A stretch of 6,166 bases of DNA from an uncultured Collinsella sp. Its GTDB lineage: Bacteria; Actinomycetota; Coriobacteriia; Coriobacteriales; Coriobacteriaceae. The translations under genes and the position numbers were made by a program. The stretch covers positions 1 through 6,166 of the forward strand of contig CABUVB010000112.1 of assembly GCA_902494815.1 (NCBI GenBank). The letters are read 5' to 3'. The notes beneath the pieces are model-generated. The model saw only the letters and a program-made list of their open reading frames with translations, was not told the DNA's origin and searched no databases. Positions 1-5,923 of this stretch are shown here, one piece after another. How positions within the stretch are numbered: position 1 is the first letter of the stretch; each line of letters opens with the position of its first letter.

Positions 1-11
1 CCCATAGATGA

Positions 12-1364
12 TTAGGCAAGGAGCCACTTCCATGCGGGCATAACGTGTACCACACCGTGCTCGCATGGAATATCGGTCTGTTCATCCATGGTAACGATTG
101 CCGACTCGCCAAGATCAAACTGGGCCATCGAGGCATCAAGCGCGGCAATTTCGCGCTCGCGCGTTTTCTCACTTGCCATATCCGCACTCACCTGAATCAG
201 GCTATAAGCCCGCATGAGAAGCGCGTCCCCAGTCACAAAGTCCACCTCATGGCTTTTGCTCTTCTCTTTGATTAGCAGGCGGCAGACCGAGCCGGTCCTC
301 ACCGCGGGAGTCCTTCTTCTTAGCGCATTGAACACTGCGGTCTCGAGCCTCTGGCCCTGGTCCAATGCCGATGCGGGAGAGAATGCTCCAAACATCGCAG
401 GGTCGACAGCGTAGACCTTAGACGCAGACCGCATGTTATTTGCCAGTGAACGCGTGAACTCCGGCACAGAAAATAACAGGTAGGCGTCCTCATAATACTC
501 AAGTAAATCGCTGAGCGAATTACGACTGACGGGTATCTGTCTGCTCTTGAACTCGTTGTACACTTTGTTCACTGACAGCTCTCGTCCCGAAGATGCCATA
601 CACCGCGTCAAGAACAGCGATGCCAGGCGAGGGTTCTTGACGTCGTAACGTTCAACGACGTCCATGGCGACCGTTCGCGAAGCATATTCCTGTAGCAGCT
701 GAATCGCGTCTGCAGGCGTCTGCTCAAGTGTCGCGATGAATCCCCCTTGTTCAAGATACCCGATCAGATGATGTCGAAGCAGCGCCGCATCGCTCGGGGA
801 AAAGGTCGCATCTGGCTCGGGAACGCTCCCCGTCTTATATCGAACGTATTCCGAAAAACTCAACGGAAAAAGCTCTCGCACAAGAGAACGACCCCTGAAC
901 TCGCTCTTAAGTTCTGAGGACAGCATCTTAGAAGAAGATCCCGTCACATAGACGGTCGCTTTCTCCGTATCGACTACACGCCGCAGAAACGCACCCCATT
1001 CGGGAATTTCCTGGATCTCGTCAAAGAAAATGTAAGCGCCCTCGGTTCGAGCAGCAGGATACAGCGCATAGAACGTGTCGAGCACGTCCGCCAGCAGCGA
1101 TGACTCATACGGGCGCAAGCGCTCGTCCTCAAAATTAAAGTAAAGCATCCGGTCAAGCTCGACGCCTCGGCCCTGAAGCCGCTGCATCTCCTGATACAGG
1201 CGATACGTCTTTCCACAACGGCGGGCCCCCACAACAACATTTACGATGTTGTCGCGCTTTGGCTCCTGTGGGTTTCCTAGATCAAGGTCTCGCTCAAAGA
1301 CCTGCGGAACCCCCTGCTGTTCAAAGTCCTTTATTTTCTGGGCGATCAAGTCGTTGAATGCCAT
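12..1364 (-). CDS. AAA_14/DUF4143-type P-loop ATPase
   Basis: This 450-residue protein has the layout of the AAA_14 plus DUF4143 ATPase family. An N-terminal P-loop ATPase carries Walker A GARRCGKT (46-53), Walker B YIFFDEIQEI (111-120, D115/E116) and a sensor-like TGSSS (141-145). The conserved FRGRS...ELFPLSFSEY stretch follows (157-173), then a probable winged-helix region (about 262-300) and a C-terminal DUF4143 part (about 338-450) with the EVDFV signature at 373-377. DUF4143 resembles PD-(D/E)XK nuclease folds; here the usual ExK position reads QVS (391-393), so nuclease activity is doubtful. The physiological role of the family is poorly known, so no process is assigned. The start is supported by GGAG 4 nt upstream, a short spacing, and no nearby alternative Met. 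The gene stands alone with its own promoter and dyad. Its G+C is lower than clpB, which may indicate acquisition. Confidence 0.92.
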   Translation of the reverse strand: MAFNDLIAQKIKDFEQQGVPQVFERDLDLGNPQEPKRDNIVNVVVGARRCGKTYRLYQEMQRLQGRGVELDRMLYFNFEDERLRPYESSLLADVLDTFYALYPAARTEGAYIFFDEIQEIPEWGAFLRRVVDTEKATVYVTGSSSKMLSSELKSEFRGRSLVRELFPLSFSEYVRYKTGSVPEPDATFSPSDAALLRHHLIGYLEQGGFIATLEQTPADAIQLLQEYASRTVAMDVVERYDVKNPRLASLFLTRCMASSGRELSVNKVYNEFKSRQIPVSRNSLSDLLEYYEDAYLLFSVPEFTRSLANNMRSASKVYAVDPAMFGAFSPASALDQGQRLETAVFNALRRRTPAVRTGSVCRLLIKEKSKSHEVDFVTGDALLMRAYSLIQVSADMASEKTREREIAALDASMAQFDLGESAIVTMDEQTDIPCEHGVVHVMPAWKWLLA

Positions 1365-1372
1365 GATTCTCC

Positions 1373-1461
1373 AATCTTGCTCTCTAGCTAATCAAAATTA
1401 TAGCGATTCTTGATTAATTAGAGAGCAAGATTATGTCTGACTTGATTAACACTTAAGCAAG
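1373..1461. promoter_or_regulatory. Triple 21-bp operator-like sites at the ATPase promoter
   Basis: Three copies of YTTGATTAR-N7-GCAAG are present: one inverted at 1376-1396 and two direct at 1409-1429 and 1441-1461. Centres are 33 and 32 bp apart, close to three helical turns, so they would face the same side of the DNA. Sites 1 and 2 with their flanks form a 22-bp inverted repeat (1373-1394 and 1411-1432, 20 of 22 matching) around a 16-bp spacer that contains the -10 box. Each site starts with YTTG and ends with CAAG, as expected for a dimeric binding site. Repression or autoregulation is inferred from position only; the ATPase's own winged-helix region is one candidate binder. Confidence 0.6.
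1397..1402 (-). promoter_or_regulatory. Candidate -10 box of the DUF4143 ATPase gene
   Basis: Reading the minus strand, a perfect TATAAT lies 32 nt upstream of the ATPase start codon, giving a predicted leader of roughly 25 nt. No good -35 hexamer sits at 16-18 bp; the nearest TTG-type sequence is about 20 bp away and overlaps a repeated operator-like site. The promoter may therefore need an activator, or be recognised mainly through the -10 region. The box falls in the spacer of a large inverted repeat, which suggests control by a protein binding both arms. Confidence 0.55.
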
Positions 1462-1467
1462 TTTTTT
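1441..1467 (+). terminator. Weak terminator-like hairpin with T-run
   Basis: Positions 1441-1461 fold into an AT-rich hairpin (4 bp, one A/G mismatch, 4 bp, 3-nt loop) followed directly by six T residues at 1462-1467 on the plus strand. This has the form of an intrinsic terminator, but no plus-strand gene ends here. The same bases form the third operator-like site, so the fold may simply reflect that dyad. Low confidence as a real terminator. Confidence 0.25.
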
Positions 1468-1543
1468 CACTATTACTGCTCGAAGGATGCCGAGTGGCTG
1501 AGAGGGCAACCAAGCTCGAATGCGACTCCCTGGACAGTCGATT

Positions 1544-1575
1544 TGGGACGGGACTTTTTTGACTACCCCGTCCCA
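1544..1575. repeat. 9-bp perfect GC-rich hairpin, T-rich loop
   Basis: TGGGACGGG (1544-1552) and CCCGTCCCA (1567-1575) pair perfectly around a 14-nt loop that holds six T residues. It lies about 33 bp past the stop of the small minus-strand gene. Neither strand has a T-run after the stem, so it is not a standard intrinsic terminator, though it could stabilise a transcript 3' end. It may be one copy of an interspersed repeat; that needs the rest of the genome. Confidence 0.5.
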
Positions 1576-1608
1576 GGAAATCATCGCCAAATTAGCTACT
1601 TGATGCAA

Positions 1609-1782
1609 CTAGCGCCAGGGGTCGGCTTCGAACAGCGGCTCGCGCTCGGGGCGGCGATCGCTGTAGGGATCGTAGCCGTCATCGTCCTCGTTCTCGGCAC
1701 GGATGTAGGGGTCGCGTGGCTTGGGCGCCGGTTTGGACGTGGGCCTGGGCGCCGGCGCGTTCGTCTTGTTCTCGTCTTTCAT
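1609..1782 (-). CDS. Small disordered hypothetical protein (57 aa)
   Basis: I do not recognise this protein. From the chosen start it has 57 residues: a Lys/Pro/Ala-rich N-terminal half (MKDENKTNAPAPRPTSKP...) and an acidic, Tyr-containing C-terminal half (ENEDDDGYDPYSD) ending in DPWR. Such composition predicts an unstructured, soluble protein without membrane segments. The start is set by AAGGAG at 1791-1796, 8 nt before this ATG; upstream in-frame ATGs at 1788 and 1800 either sit 2 nt from that site or contain it. The gene begins about 50 bp beyond the clpB terminator and shows no convincing promoter of its own, so it may be expressed by read-through. It could also be a chance reading frame, but the well-placed ribosome binding site argues for a real gene. 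Confidence 0.6.
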   Translation of the reverse strand: MKDENKTNAPAPRPTSKPAPKPRDPYIRAENEDDDGYDPYSDRRPEREPLFEADPWR

Positions 1783-1832
1783 CTGCATAGCTCCTTGCAT
1801 CGCATCCGTTCAGCATCATCGATTGTCGCACG

Positions 1833-1869
1833 AAAAAGGGCGGCGGACCCGATTGGATCCACCGCCCTT
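1833..1869 (-). terminator. Intrinsic terminator of clpB
   Basis: On the minus strand an 8-bp stem, AAGGGCGG with CCGCCCTT (plus strand 1836-1843 and 1862-1869), can extend internally through GGA/TCC and CC/GG pairs to a GATT loop. It is followed by five T residues. It lies about 43 bp past the clpB stop codon and reads in the same direction, matching a Rho-independent terminator. Confidence 0.85.
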
Positions 1870-1912
1870 GGCGTTCGGCTCTAAAGGCAGATTTTAAGGT
1901 ATGGCCCAAAAT

Positions 1913-4540
1913 CTACTCGGCGTCGGGAACCTCGTAGGTGGCCGCCGGCGTGTTATCGCACACGACGGTAAAGCCGCCGTCCTTATCGACATCGACCGTC
2001 ACCTGATCGCCCTCGCGCACCGTGCCGTCGATGATGGCGGCGGCGATGGCATCGACAACCTCACGCTGCACCAGACGCTTGAGCGGACGGGCACCAAAGA
2101 CCGGATCCAGGCCGCCCACGGCGAGCATCTGCTTGGCCGCCGGGGTGATGGCAAGCGTCATGCGCTCCTTGGCCAGACGTGCACGGACGTCGGCGAGCTG
2201 AATATCGACGATCTTCTCGATCTGCGCCATGCCAAGCGGATGGAACACCACGATATCATCGATACGGTTGAGGAACTCGGGGCGGAAGGTCTGAGCCATG
2301 GCCGCGTCGACCTGATGGCGCATCTCCTCCTCGTCCTTGCCGGAAAGCTCGGCAATAGCCTTGGAGCCCACGTTAGACGTCATGATGATGATCGTGTTCT
2401 TGAAGGACACCTGGCGACCCTGACCGTCGGTCAGGCGGCCGTCGTCGAGCACCTGCAGCAGCACGTTGAAGACATCCGGATGGGCCTTCTCCATCTCGTC
2501 GAGCAAGATCACGGAGTACGGACGACGGCGAACGGCCTCAGTGAGCTGGCCGCCCTCGTCGTAGCCCACGTATCCCGGGGGCGCACCGATCAGACGCTGG
2601 ACGCTGAACTTCTCCATGTACTCGGACATGTCGATACGCACGAGTGCGCGCTCGTCATCGAACAGGCACTCGGCCAGCGCCTTGGCGAGCTCGGTCTTGC
2701 CCACGCCGGTGGGGCCCAGGAAGAAGAAGCTGCCGATGGGCTTGTCCGGATCGGAGAGGCCCGCACGGCTGCGGCGCACAGCTGCGGCGACGGCGGAGAC
2801 GGCCTCGTCCTGGCCGATGACGCGCTTATGCAGCTCGCCCTCCAAGCCCTTCAGCTTGTCGAGCTCGCCCTGCATCATCTTGGACACGGGCACGCCGGTC
2901 CAGGCGCTCACGACCTCGGCGATCTCATCGGAGGTCACCTGCTCGTTGAGGCCCTCGCCGTCCTGCTGCTTTTGTGCCTCGAGCGCGGCCTCGGAATCCT
3001 GAATCTGCTGCTGCAGGCCCGGAATCACGGAGTAGCGCAGCTCGGACGCACGACCCAAATCGCCGTTGCGCGTCGCACGCTCCTCCTCGCTCTTTGCCTC
3101 GTCGAGCTTGCCCTTGAGCTCCTGCACGTGGTCGATGGCGTTCTTTTGGTTGAGCCAACCGGCCTTTTGCACGTTGAGCTTTTCCTGGACCTCGGCAATC
3201 TCCTGGCGCAGGGCCTCCAGACGCTCCTTGGAGGCGTCGTCGGTCTCCTTCATGAGCGCCTGCTCCTCGATCTGCAGCTGGGTGAGCTGACGCGTGGTGG
3301 CGTCGATCTCGACCGGCATGCTGTCGAGCTCCATGCGTAGGCGGCTTGCCGCCTCATCGACCAGATCGATGGCCTTGTCGGGCAGGAAGCGGTCGGCGAT
3401 GTAGCGATCGGAGAGGTCGGCAGCTGCCACGAGCGCGCTATCGGTGATATGCACGCCGTGGAAGATCTCGTACTTCTCCTTCAGGCCACGCAGGATCGAA
3501 ATGGTGTCCTCGACGGTAGGCTCGCTCACCATCACGGTCTGGAAACGACGGGCGAGCGCCGCGTCCTTCTCGATGTACTTGCGGTATTCGTCGAGCGTGG
3601 TCGCGCCGATCGCGTGCAGGTCGCCACGGGCGAGCGACGGTTTGAGGATGTTGCCGGCGTCCATGGAGCCCTCGGTGGCACCCGCGCCCACGATGGTATG
3701 GAGTTCATCGATGAACAGGATGACCTTGCCCTCGGACTTCTGTACCTCCTTGAGCACGGCCTTCAAGCGGTCCTCAAACTCGCCGCGGTACTTGGCGCCG
3801 GCGACCAGCGCGCTCATGTCGAGCTCGATGAGGTCGCGGTCGCGCAGGGTGCTCGGCACGTCGCCGGCCACGATACGCTGGGCGATGCCCTCGACGATGG
3901 CCGTCTTGCCCACGCCCGGCTCGCCGATGAGCACGGGGTTATTCTTGGTGCGGCGGGACAGGACCTGGATGGTGCGGCGAATCTCGTCGGTACGGCCGAT
4001 GACCGGATCGAGCTTGCCGGCGCGGGCAAGGTCGCAGATGTTGCGTCCGTACTGCTCCAGCGCCTCAAACTGAGTCTTGTCCTCGGCAGACGTCACGCGG
4101 TCATCGCCACGCAGCTCCTCGTAGACCTGCTCAATGCGCTCCTTGGTCACGCCGGCATCGCGCAGCACGCGGCCCGCCTCGCCCTTGTCTTCGGCAAGTG
4201 CCATCAGCAGATGCTCGGTCACCACAAAGCTGTCGCCCATCTTGGTGGCCTTCTTCTCGGCCTTCTCGATGACGCGGACGAGCTCATTGGACAGGCCCAT
4301 CTGCTGGCCCTCGCCCGAAACCTTGGGCGCGTGGTCGATGGCATCCTGTGTGGAGCGTGCAAGCTGAGCCGGGTCGGCACCGATGCGCTCAATGATCACG
4401 GAGATATTGCGCTCGCCGGCACCGAGCAGGGCAGACAGCAGGTGAATCGGCTCCACCGCGCCGGCCTGCGCGTCAGCAGCCGTGCTCATGGCGGTCTGCA
4501 ACGCCTCGCGCGACGTCATTGCTAGCTTATCGATTCTCAT
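1913..4540 (-). CDS. clpB: ClpB, Hsp100 protein disaggregase
   Basis: This is a full-length ClpB of 875 residues (E. coli ClpB has 857). The cytoplasmic hexameric AAA+ machine threads aggregated proteins through its pore and works with DnaK/DnaJ/GrpE. Domains in order: Clp N-domain (about 1-145, starting MRIDKLAMTSREAL); NBD1 with Walker A GEPGVGKT (206-213), pore loop KYRGEFE (250-256) and Walker B ILFIDELHT (274-282); Arg finger region ARRFQ (330-334); coiled-coil middle domain (about 400-525), which is the mark of ClpB; NBD2 with Walker A GPTGVGKT (609-616), pore loop GYVGYDEGG (656-664), Walker B VILLDEMEKAHPDV (677-690), FLNRIDD (756-762) and sensor 2 GARPLKR (816-822). All key residues are present. 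The start is set by GAGGT at 4547-4551, 6 nt upstream. The gene appears monocistronic, with its own terminator. No partner chaperone genes are in the window. Confidence 0.98.
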   Translation of the reverse strand: MRIDKLAMTSREALQTAMSTAADAQAGAVEPIHLLSALLGAGERNISVIIERIGADPAQLARSTQDAIDHAPKVSGEGQQMGLSNELVRVIEKAEKKATKMGDSFVVTEHLLMALAEDKGEAGRVLRDAGVTKERIEQVYEELRGDDRVTSAEDKTQFEALEQYGRNICDLARAGKLDPVIGRTDEIRRTIQVLSRRTKNNPVLIGEPGVGKTAIVEGIAQRIVAGDVPSTLRDRDLIELDMSALVAGAKYRGEFEDRLKAVLKEVQKSEGKVILFIDELHTIVGAGATEGSMDAGNILKPSLARGDLHAIGATTLDEYRKYIEKDAALARRFQTVMVSEPTVEDTISILRGLKEKYEIFHGVHITDSALVAAADLSDRYIADRFLPDKAIDLVDEAASRLRMELDSMPVEIDATTRQLTQLQIEEQALMKETDDASKERLEALRQEIAEVQEKLNVQKAGWLNQKNAIDHVQELKGKLDEAKSEEERATRNGDLGRASELRYSVIPGLQQQIQDSEAALEAQKQQDGEGLNEQVTSDEIAEVVSAWTGVPVSKMMQGELDKLKGLEGELHKRVIGQDEAVSAVAAAVRRSRAGLSDPDKPIGSFFFLGPTGVGKTELAKALAECLFDDERALVRIDMSEYMEKFSVQRLIGAPPGYVGYDEGGQLTEAVRRRPYSVILLDEMEKAHPDVFNVLLQVLDDGRLTDGQGRQVSFKNTIIIMTSNVGSKAIAELSGKDEEEMRHQVDAAMAQTFRPEFLNRIDDIVVFHPLGMAQIEKIVDIQLADVRARLAKERMTLAITPAAKQMLAVGGLDPVFGARPLKRLVQREVVDAIAAAIIDGTVREGDQVTVDVDKDGGFTVVCDNTPAATYEVPDAE

Positions 4541-4546
4541 GGAATC

Positions 4547-4597
4547 ACCTCTCTTGGGGTGGCCGCCCTACGGGGCGGCTTCACGTTGTTCGAGAAG
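4547..4597 (-). promoter_or_regulatory. Structured clpB leader, possible RNA thermosensor
   Basis: The clpB 5' leader contains a perfect 7-bp GC hairpin (plus strand 4562-4568 with 4573-4579, 4-nt loop) just upstream of the ribosome binding site. Flanking it, ACUUCUC in the minus-strand RNA (4598-4592) can pair with GAGAGGU (4553-4547), which includes the Shine-Dalgarno sequence: six Watson-Crick pairs and one G-U. A weak helix hiding the ribosome binding site, stacked near a stable hairpin, is the general design of a heat-opened thermosensor. The pairing is seen in the sequence; the function is inferred. Confidence 0.35.
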
Positions 4598-4618
4598 TAT
4601 TGTTGCCAGCTTTGCGCG

Positions 4619-4654
4619 ATCTTATACACAAATCTAAGTCTCTATATATAAGAT
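4619..4654 (-). promoter_or_regulatory. Candidate clpB promoter with 8-bp inverted repeat
   Basis: ATCTTATA (4619-4626) and TATAAGAT (4647-4654) form a perfect 8-bp inverted repeat around 20 bp in an AT-rich stretch, unlike the GC-rich surroundings. On the minus strand TATAAG at 4626-4621 could be the clpB -10 box, leaving a leader of about 75 nt. A second possibility is TATATA nearby. No convincing -35 hexamer is present at either. I saw no CIRCE or HAIR heat-shock operator in this region, so the regulator is unknown. Confidence 0.35.
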
Positions 4655-4717
4655 TTTCTGAGTGATTGAGAGATAGGGGCAGGCACGCTCACCCACTGCG
4701 GCCTCGTCCCCTAACTA

Positions 4718-4772
4718 TCTCGATCTGTAACATCTATCGACCGTTTCCGGCTCCAGATGTTATAGATCGAGA
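4718..4772. repeat. Palindrome 1 of the 80-bp periodic family (type A)
   Basis: Left arm TCTCGATCTGTAACATCT (4718-4735) and right arm at 4755-4772 match at 17 of 18 positions as an inverted repeat, around a 19-nt loop with a TTT centre. Palindromes 2 and 3 begin exactly 80 and 160 bp later. Together with palindrome 2 it forms a 135-bp unit repeated downstream at 5844-5978. Confidence 0.92.
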
Positions 4773-4797
4773 CGAATTGTTCAGCGGCGCCCGTTTG

Positions 4798-4852
4798 TCT
4801 CAATCTGTAACATCTAATCGGCAAATAGAGCCCTATCTGTTACAAATCGAGA
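4798..4852. repeat. Palindrome 2 of the 80-bp periodic family (type B)
   Basis: Left arm TCTCAATCTGTAACATCT (4798-4815) and right arm 4835-4852 enclose a 19-nt loop with an AAATAG core. The outer 15 bases pair at 13 of 15; pairing can extend outward through CGTTTG/CGAACG to 4792 and 4858. The inner end of the right arm reads ATCT where the other right arms read AGAT, so the innermost bases do not pair. Confidence 0.9.
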
Positions 4853-4877
4853 CGAACGAAGACACCTGAGTCGAAAA

Positions 4878-4932
4878 TCTCAATCTGTAACACCAAGCCC
4901 ACTTTTAGCGGCCAAGATGTTACAAATCGAGA
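4878..4932. repeat. Palindrome 3 of the 80-bp periodic family
   Basis: Left arm begins at 4878 and right arm ends at 4932, exactly 80 bp after palindrome 2 at both ends. The outer 15 bases match at 13 of 15, and three more A/T pairs extend the stem to 4875 and 4935. The 19-nt loop has a TTTT centre like palindromes 1 and 4. The 25-bp spacer before it does not resemble the other two spacers. Confidence 0.9.
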
Positions 4933-4935
4933 TTT

Positions 4936-5143
4936 AGTGAGAAGAGTATCGCTCAAAACTCGCGGACTCAATTATTGGCCTCTCGCCCAGAATGAGTGGG
5001 GCAAATATTCCTATTAGAGGTCAAATCGAAGCCCAATAGGGCCTTTTCGCCCCGTCATTTCGATCGATCGCTTTCTTTTGAATATTGTCGTAAGCTGGTA
5101 TCACTTATCTTAATGAATGCATACTATTTGCGAGGTACCCGCC
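4936..5143. other. Non-coding stretch before the exported-protein gene
   Basis: About 200 bp without a credible gene. It holds a short hairpin, GCCC-AATA-GGGC at 5031-5042, followed by four T residues; this is too weak to call a terminator. A promoter for the downstream gene should lie here; TACTAT at 5122-5127 and TATCTT at 5106-5111 are possible -10 boxes, but neither has a good -35 partner. Nothing else stands out. Confidence 0.4.
5132..5136 (+). promoter_or_regulatory. Ribosome binding site deciding the GTG start
   Basis: GAGGT lies 7 nt before GTG at 5144. The in-frame ATG at 5117 has no Shine-Dalgarno sequence, and starting there would place extra polar residues before the Lys-Arg that opens a good signal sequence. 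The GTG is therefore preferred. Confidence 0.7.
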
Positions 5144-5791
5144 GTGAAACGCTCCACCTATATCGGCCTGCTCGTCTTAGCGTTTGCGATTACCGCAGTC
5201 GGCGTAGGAATTATCCATCTCGCATTTCTCCCCGCCTCTGCGACGCAGGCGGCGGTTGAGACCGCAAGCTATCCCATCGAGGTCCTCACCGATATCGTCA
5301 AACCCGATTCGGTCACCGTCGATTTTGACGGTACGCCCGCAGCGCTTGGTGTCAGCAACTATCCCCGTATCGAACTTGGGGCCAGGCGCTACACCAAAGA
5401 TGAGCAGCTTATCGGCAAGGCAACCAGTTTACTCAAAGGCAAGACGTTTAAGCGGTGGTACGGCGCCGCAACATATCGAGCCAAGAATGGCCAAATGGTT
5501 GGCGGGTATTATTCGACCCTTGAGCTCGATGCGGCAAACGGGAGCAAATTGTGCAACGTCTCATACGACCCCGGCTGCGTGGACAATGAAGGACCGGGGG
5601 TCTATATCTCGGATGGCGACGTAATCTACGTCATGGAGGGCGACCAGACGGCAGTCGTCGATTTTATGGATCGGTGTACCGAGGATGCCTACGAACAAAC
5701 CTGCGAGCCCGATCCGCAGACAGCGCGCAACAGTGGCTCGGCACGCACTTGGCTATTTGACGATGAAATAACCTGGACCCCATCGAAATAA
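5144..5791 (+). CDS. Exported or membrane-anchored hypothetical protein
   Basis: I do not recognise this 215-residue protein. It starts with GTG and has a basic start (MKR) followed by a hydrophobic helix (about 6-29, YIGLLVLAFAITAVGVGIIH) and ASATQA (31-36), which could be a signal peptidase site; otherwise it stays anchored by one N-terminal helix. The remaining 180 residues are soluble, acidic in the C-terminal half and probably extracytoplasmic. Four cysteines, all in that half (137, 145, 178, 187), could make two disulfides. Motifs such as KRWYGAATYRAKNGQMVGGYY (103-123, interrupted here only as a location) and GPGVYISDGDVIY (150-162) look like strand-rich folding, with no visible catalytic signature. 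It has no co-directional neighbour and is flanked on both sides by palindromes of the 80-bp family. G+C in sampled lines is about 50-55%, below clpB. Confidence 0.75.
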   Translation: MKRSTYIGLLVLAFAITAVGVGIIHLAFLPASATQAAVETASYPIEVLTDIVKPDSVTVDFDGTPAALGVSNYPRIELGARRYTKDEQLIGKATSLLKGKTFKRWYGAATYRAKNGQMVGGYYSTLELDAANGSKLCNVSYDPGCVDNEGPGVYISDGDVIYVMEGDQTAVVDFMDRCTEDAYEQTCEPDPQTARNSGSARTWLFDDEITWTPSK

Positions 5792-5843
5792 GGACCCGCC
5801 GGGCAGGCACCTTTGTGGTGGTTTCGGCTCCGATGTTCCACTG

Positions 5844-5898
5844 TCTCGATCTGTAACATCTAGCAGCCCTTTTCGATCCTAGATGTTACAGATTGAGA
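5844..5898. repeat. Palindrome 4 of the 80-bp periodic family (type A)
   Basis: The best-preserved member. TCTCGATCTGTAACATCTAG (5844-5863) pairs with 5879-5898 at 19 of 20 positions. Its left arm is identical over 18 bases to that of palindrome 1, 1126 bp away. It starts 52 bp after the stop codon of the exported-protein gene and could shield that transcript's 3' end, but it lacks a T-run. Confidence 0.93.
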
Positions 5899-5923
5899 TG
5901 AAATGATCGGCGGCGATCGTTTG

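Noticed and set aside
1486..1541. Serine tRNA or TPP riboswitch (GGCTGAGA present)
   Set aside because: No acceptor or anticodon stem and no proper T-arm for a tRNA; the GAACCTGAT element required for a TPP riboswitch is absent and no thiamine gene follows.
1783..1800. Upstream ATG codons (1800, 1788) for the small minus-strand protein
   Set aside because: The AAGGAG site lies inside the longest version and only 2 nt before the next ATG; 8 nt before the ATG at 1782 is normal spacing.
1901..4525. Long plus-strand open frames (1901-3340 and 3449-4525) opposite clpB
   Set aside because: They are fully antisense to a complete ClpB with all motifs intact, and their Leu/His/Gly-rich products look like the mirror of GC-rich codon bias.
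4541..4717. CIRCE or HAIR heat-shock operator upstream of clpB
   Set aside because: I looked for TTAGCACTC-N9-GAGTGCTAA and CTTGAGT-N7-ACTCAAG and found only partial, unpaired fragments.
4666..4869. Plus-strand 67-codon frame across the first palindromes
   Set aside because: It is made mostly of repeat sequence, has no ribosome binding site and no protein-like composition.
4718..4932. CRISPR array, because of regular spacing
   Set aside because: Repeats alternate in orientation as inverted arms, the intervening 19- and 25-bp segments are partly shared between groups, and no cas gene is present.
5117..5143. ATG at 5117 as start of the exported protein
   Set aside because: No Shine-Dalgarno sequence before it, whereas GTG at 5144 has GAGGT at 7 nt and gives a proper basic start to the signal sequence.
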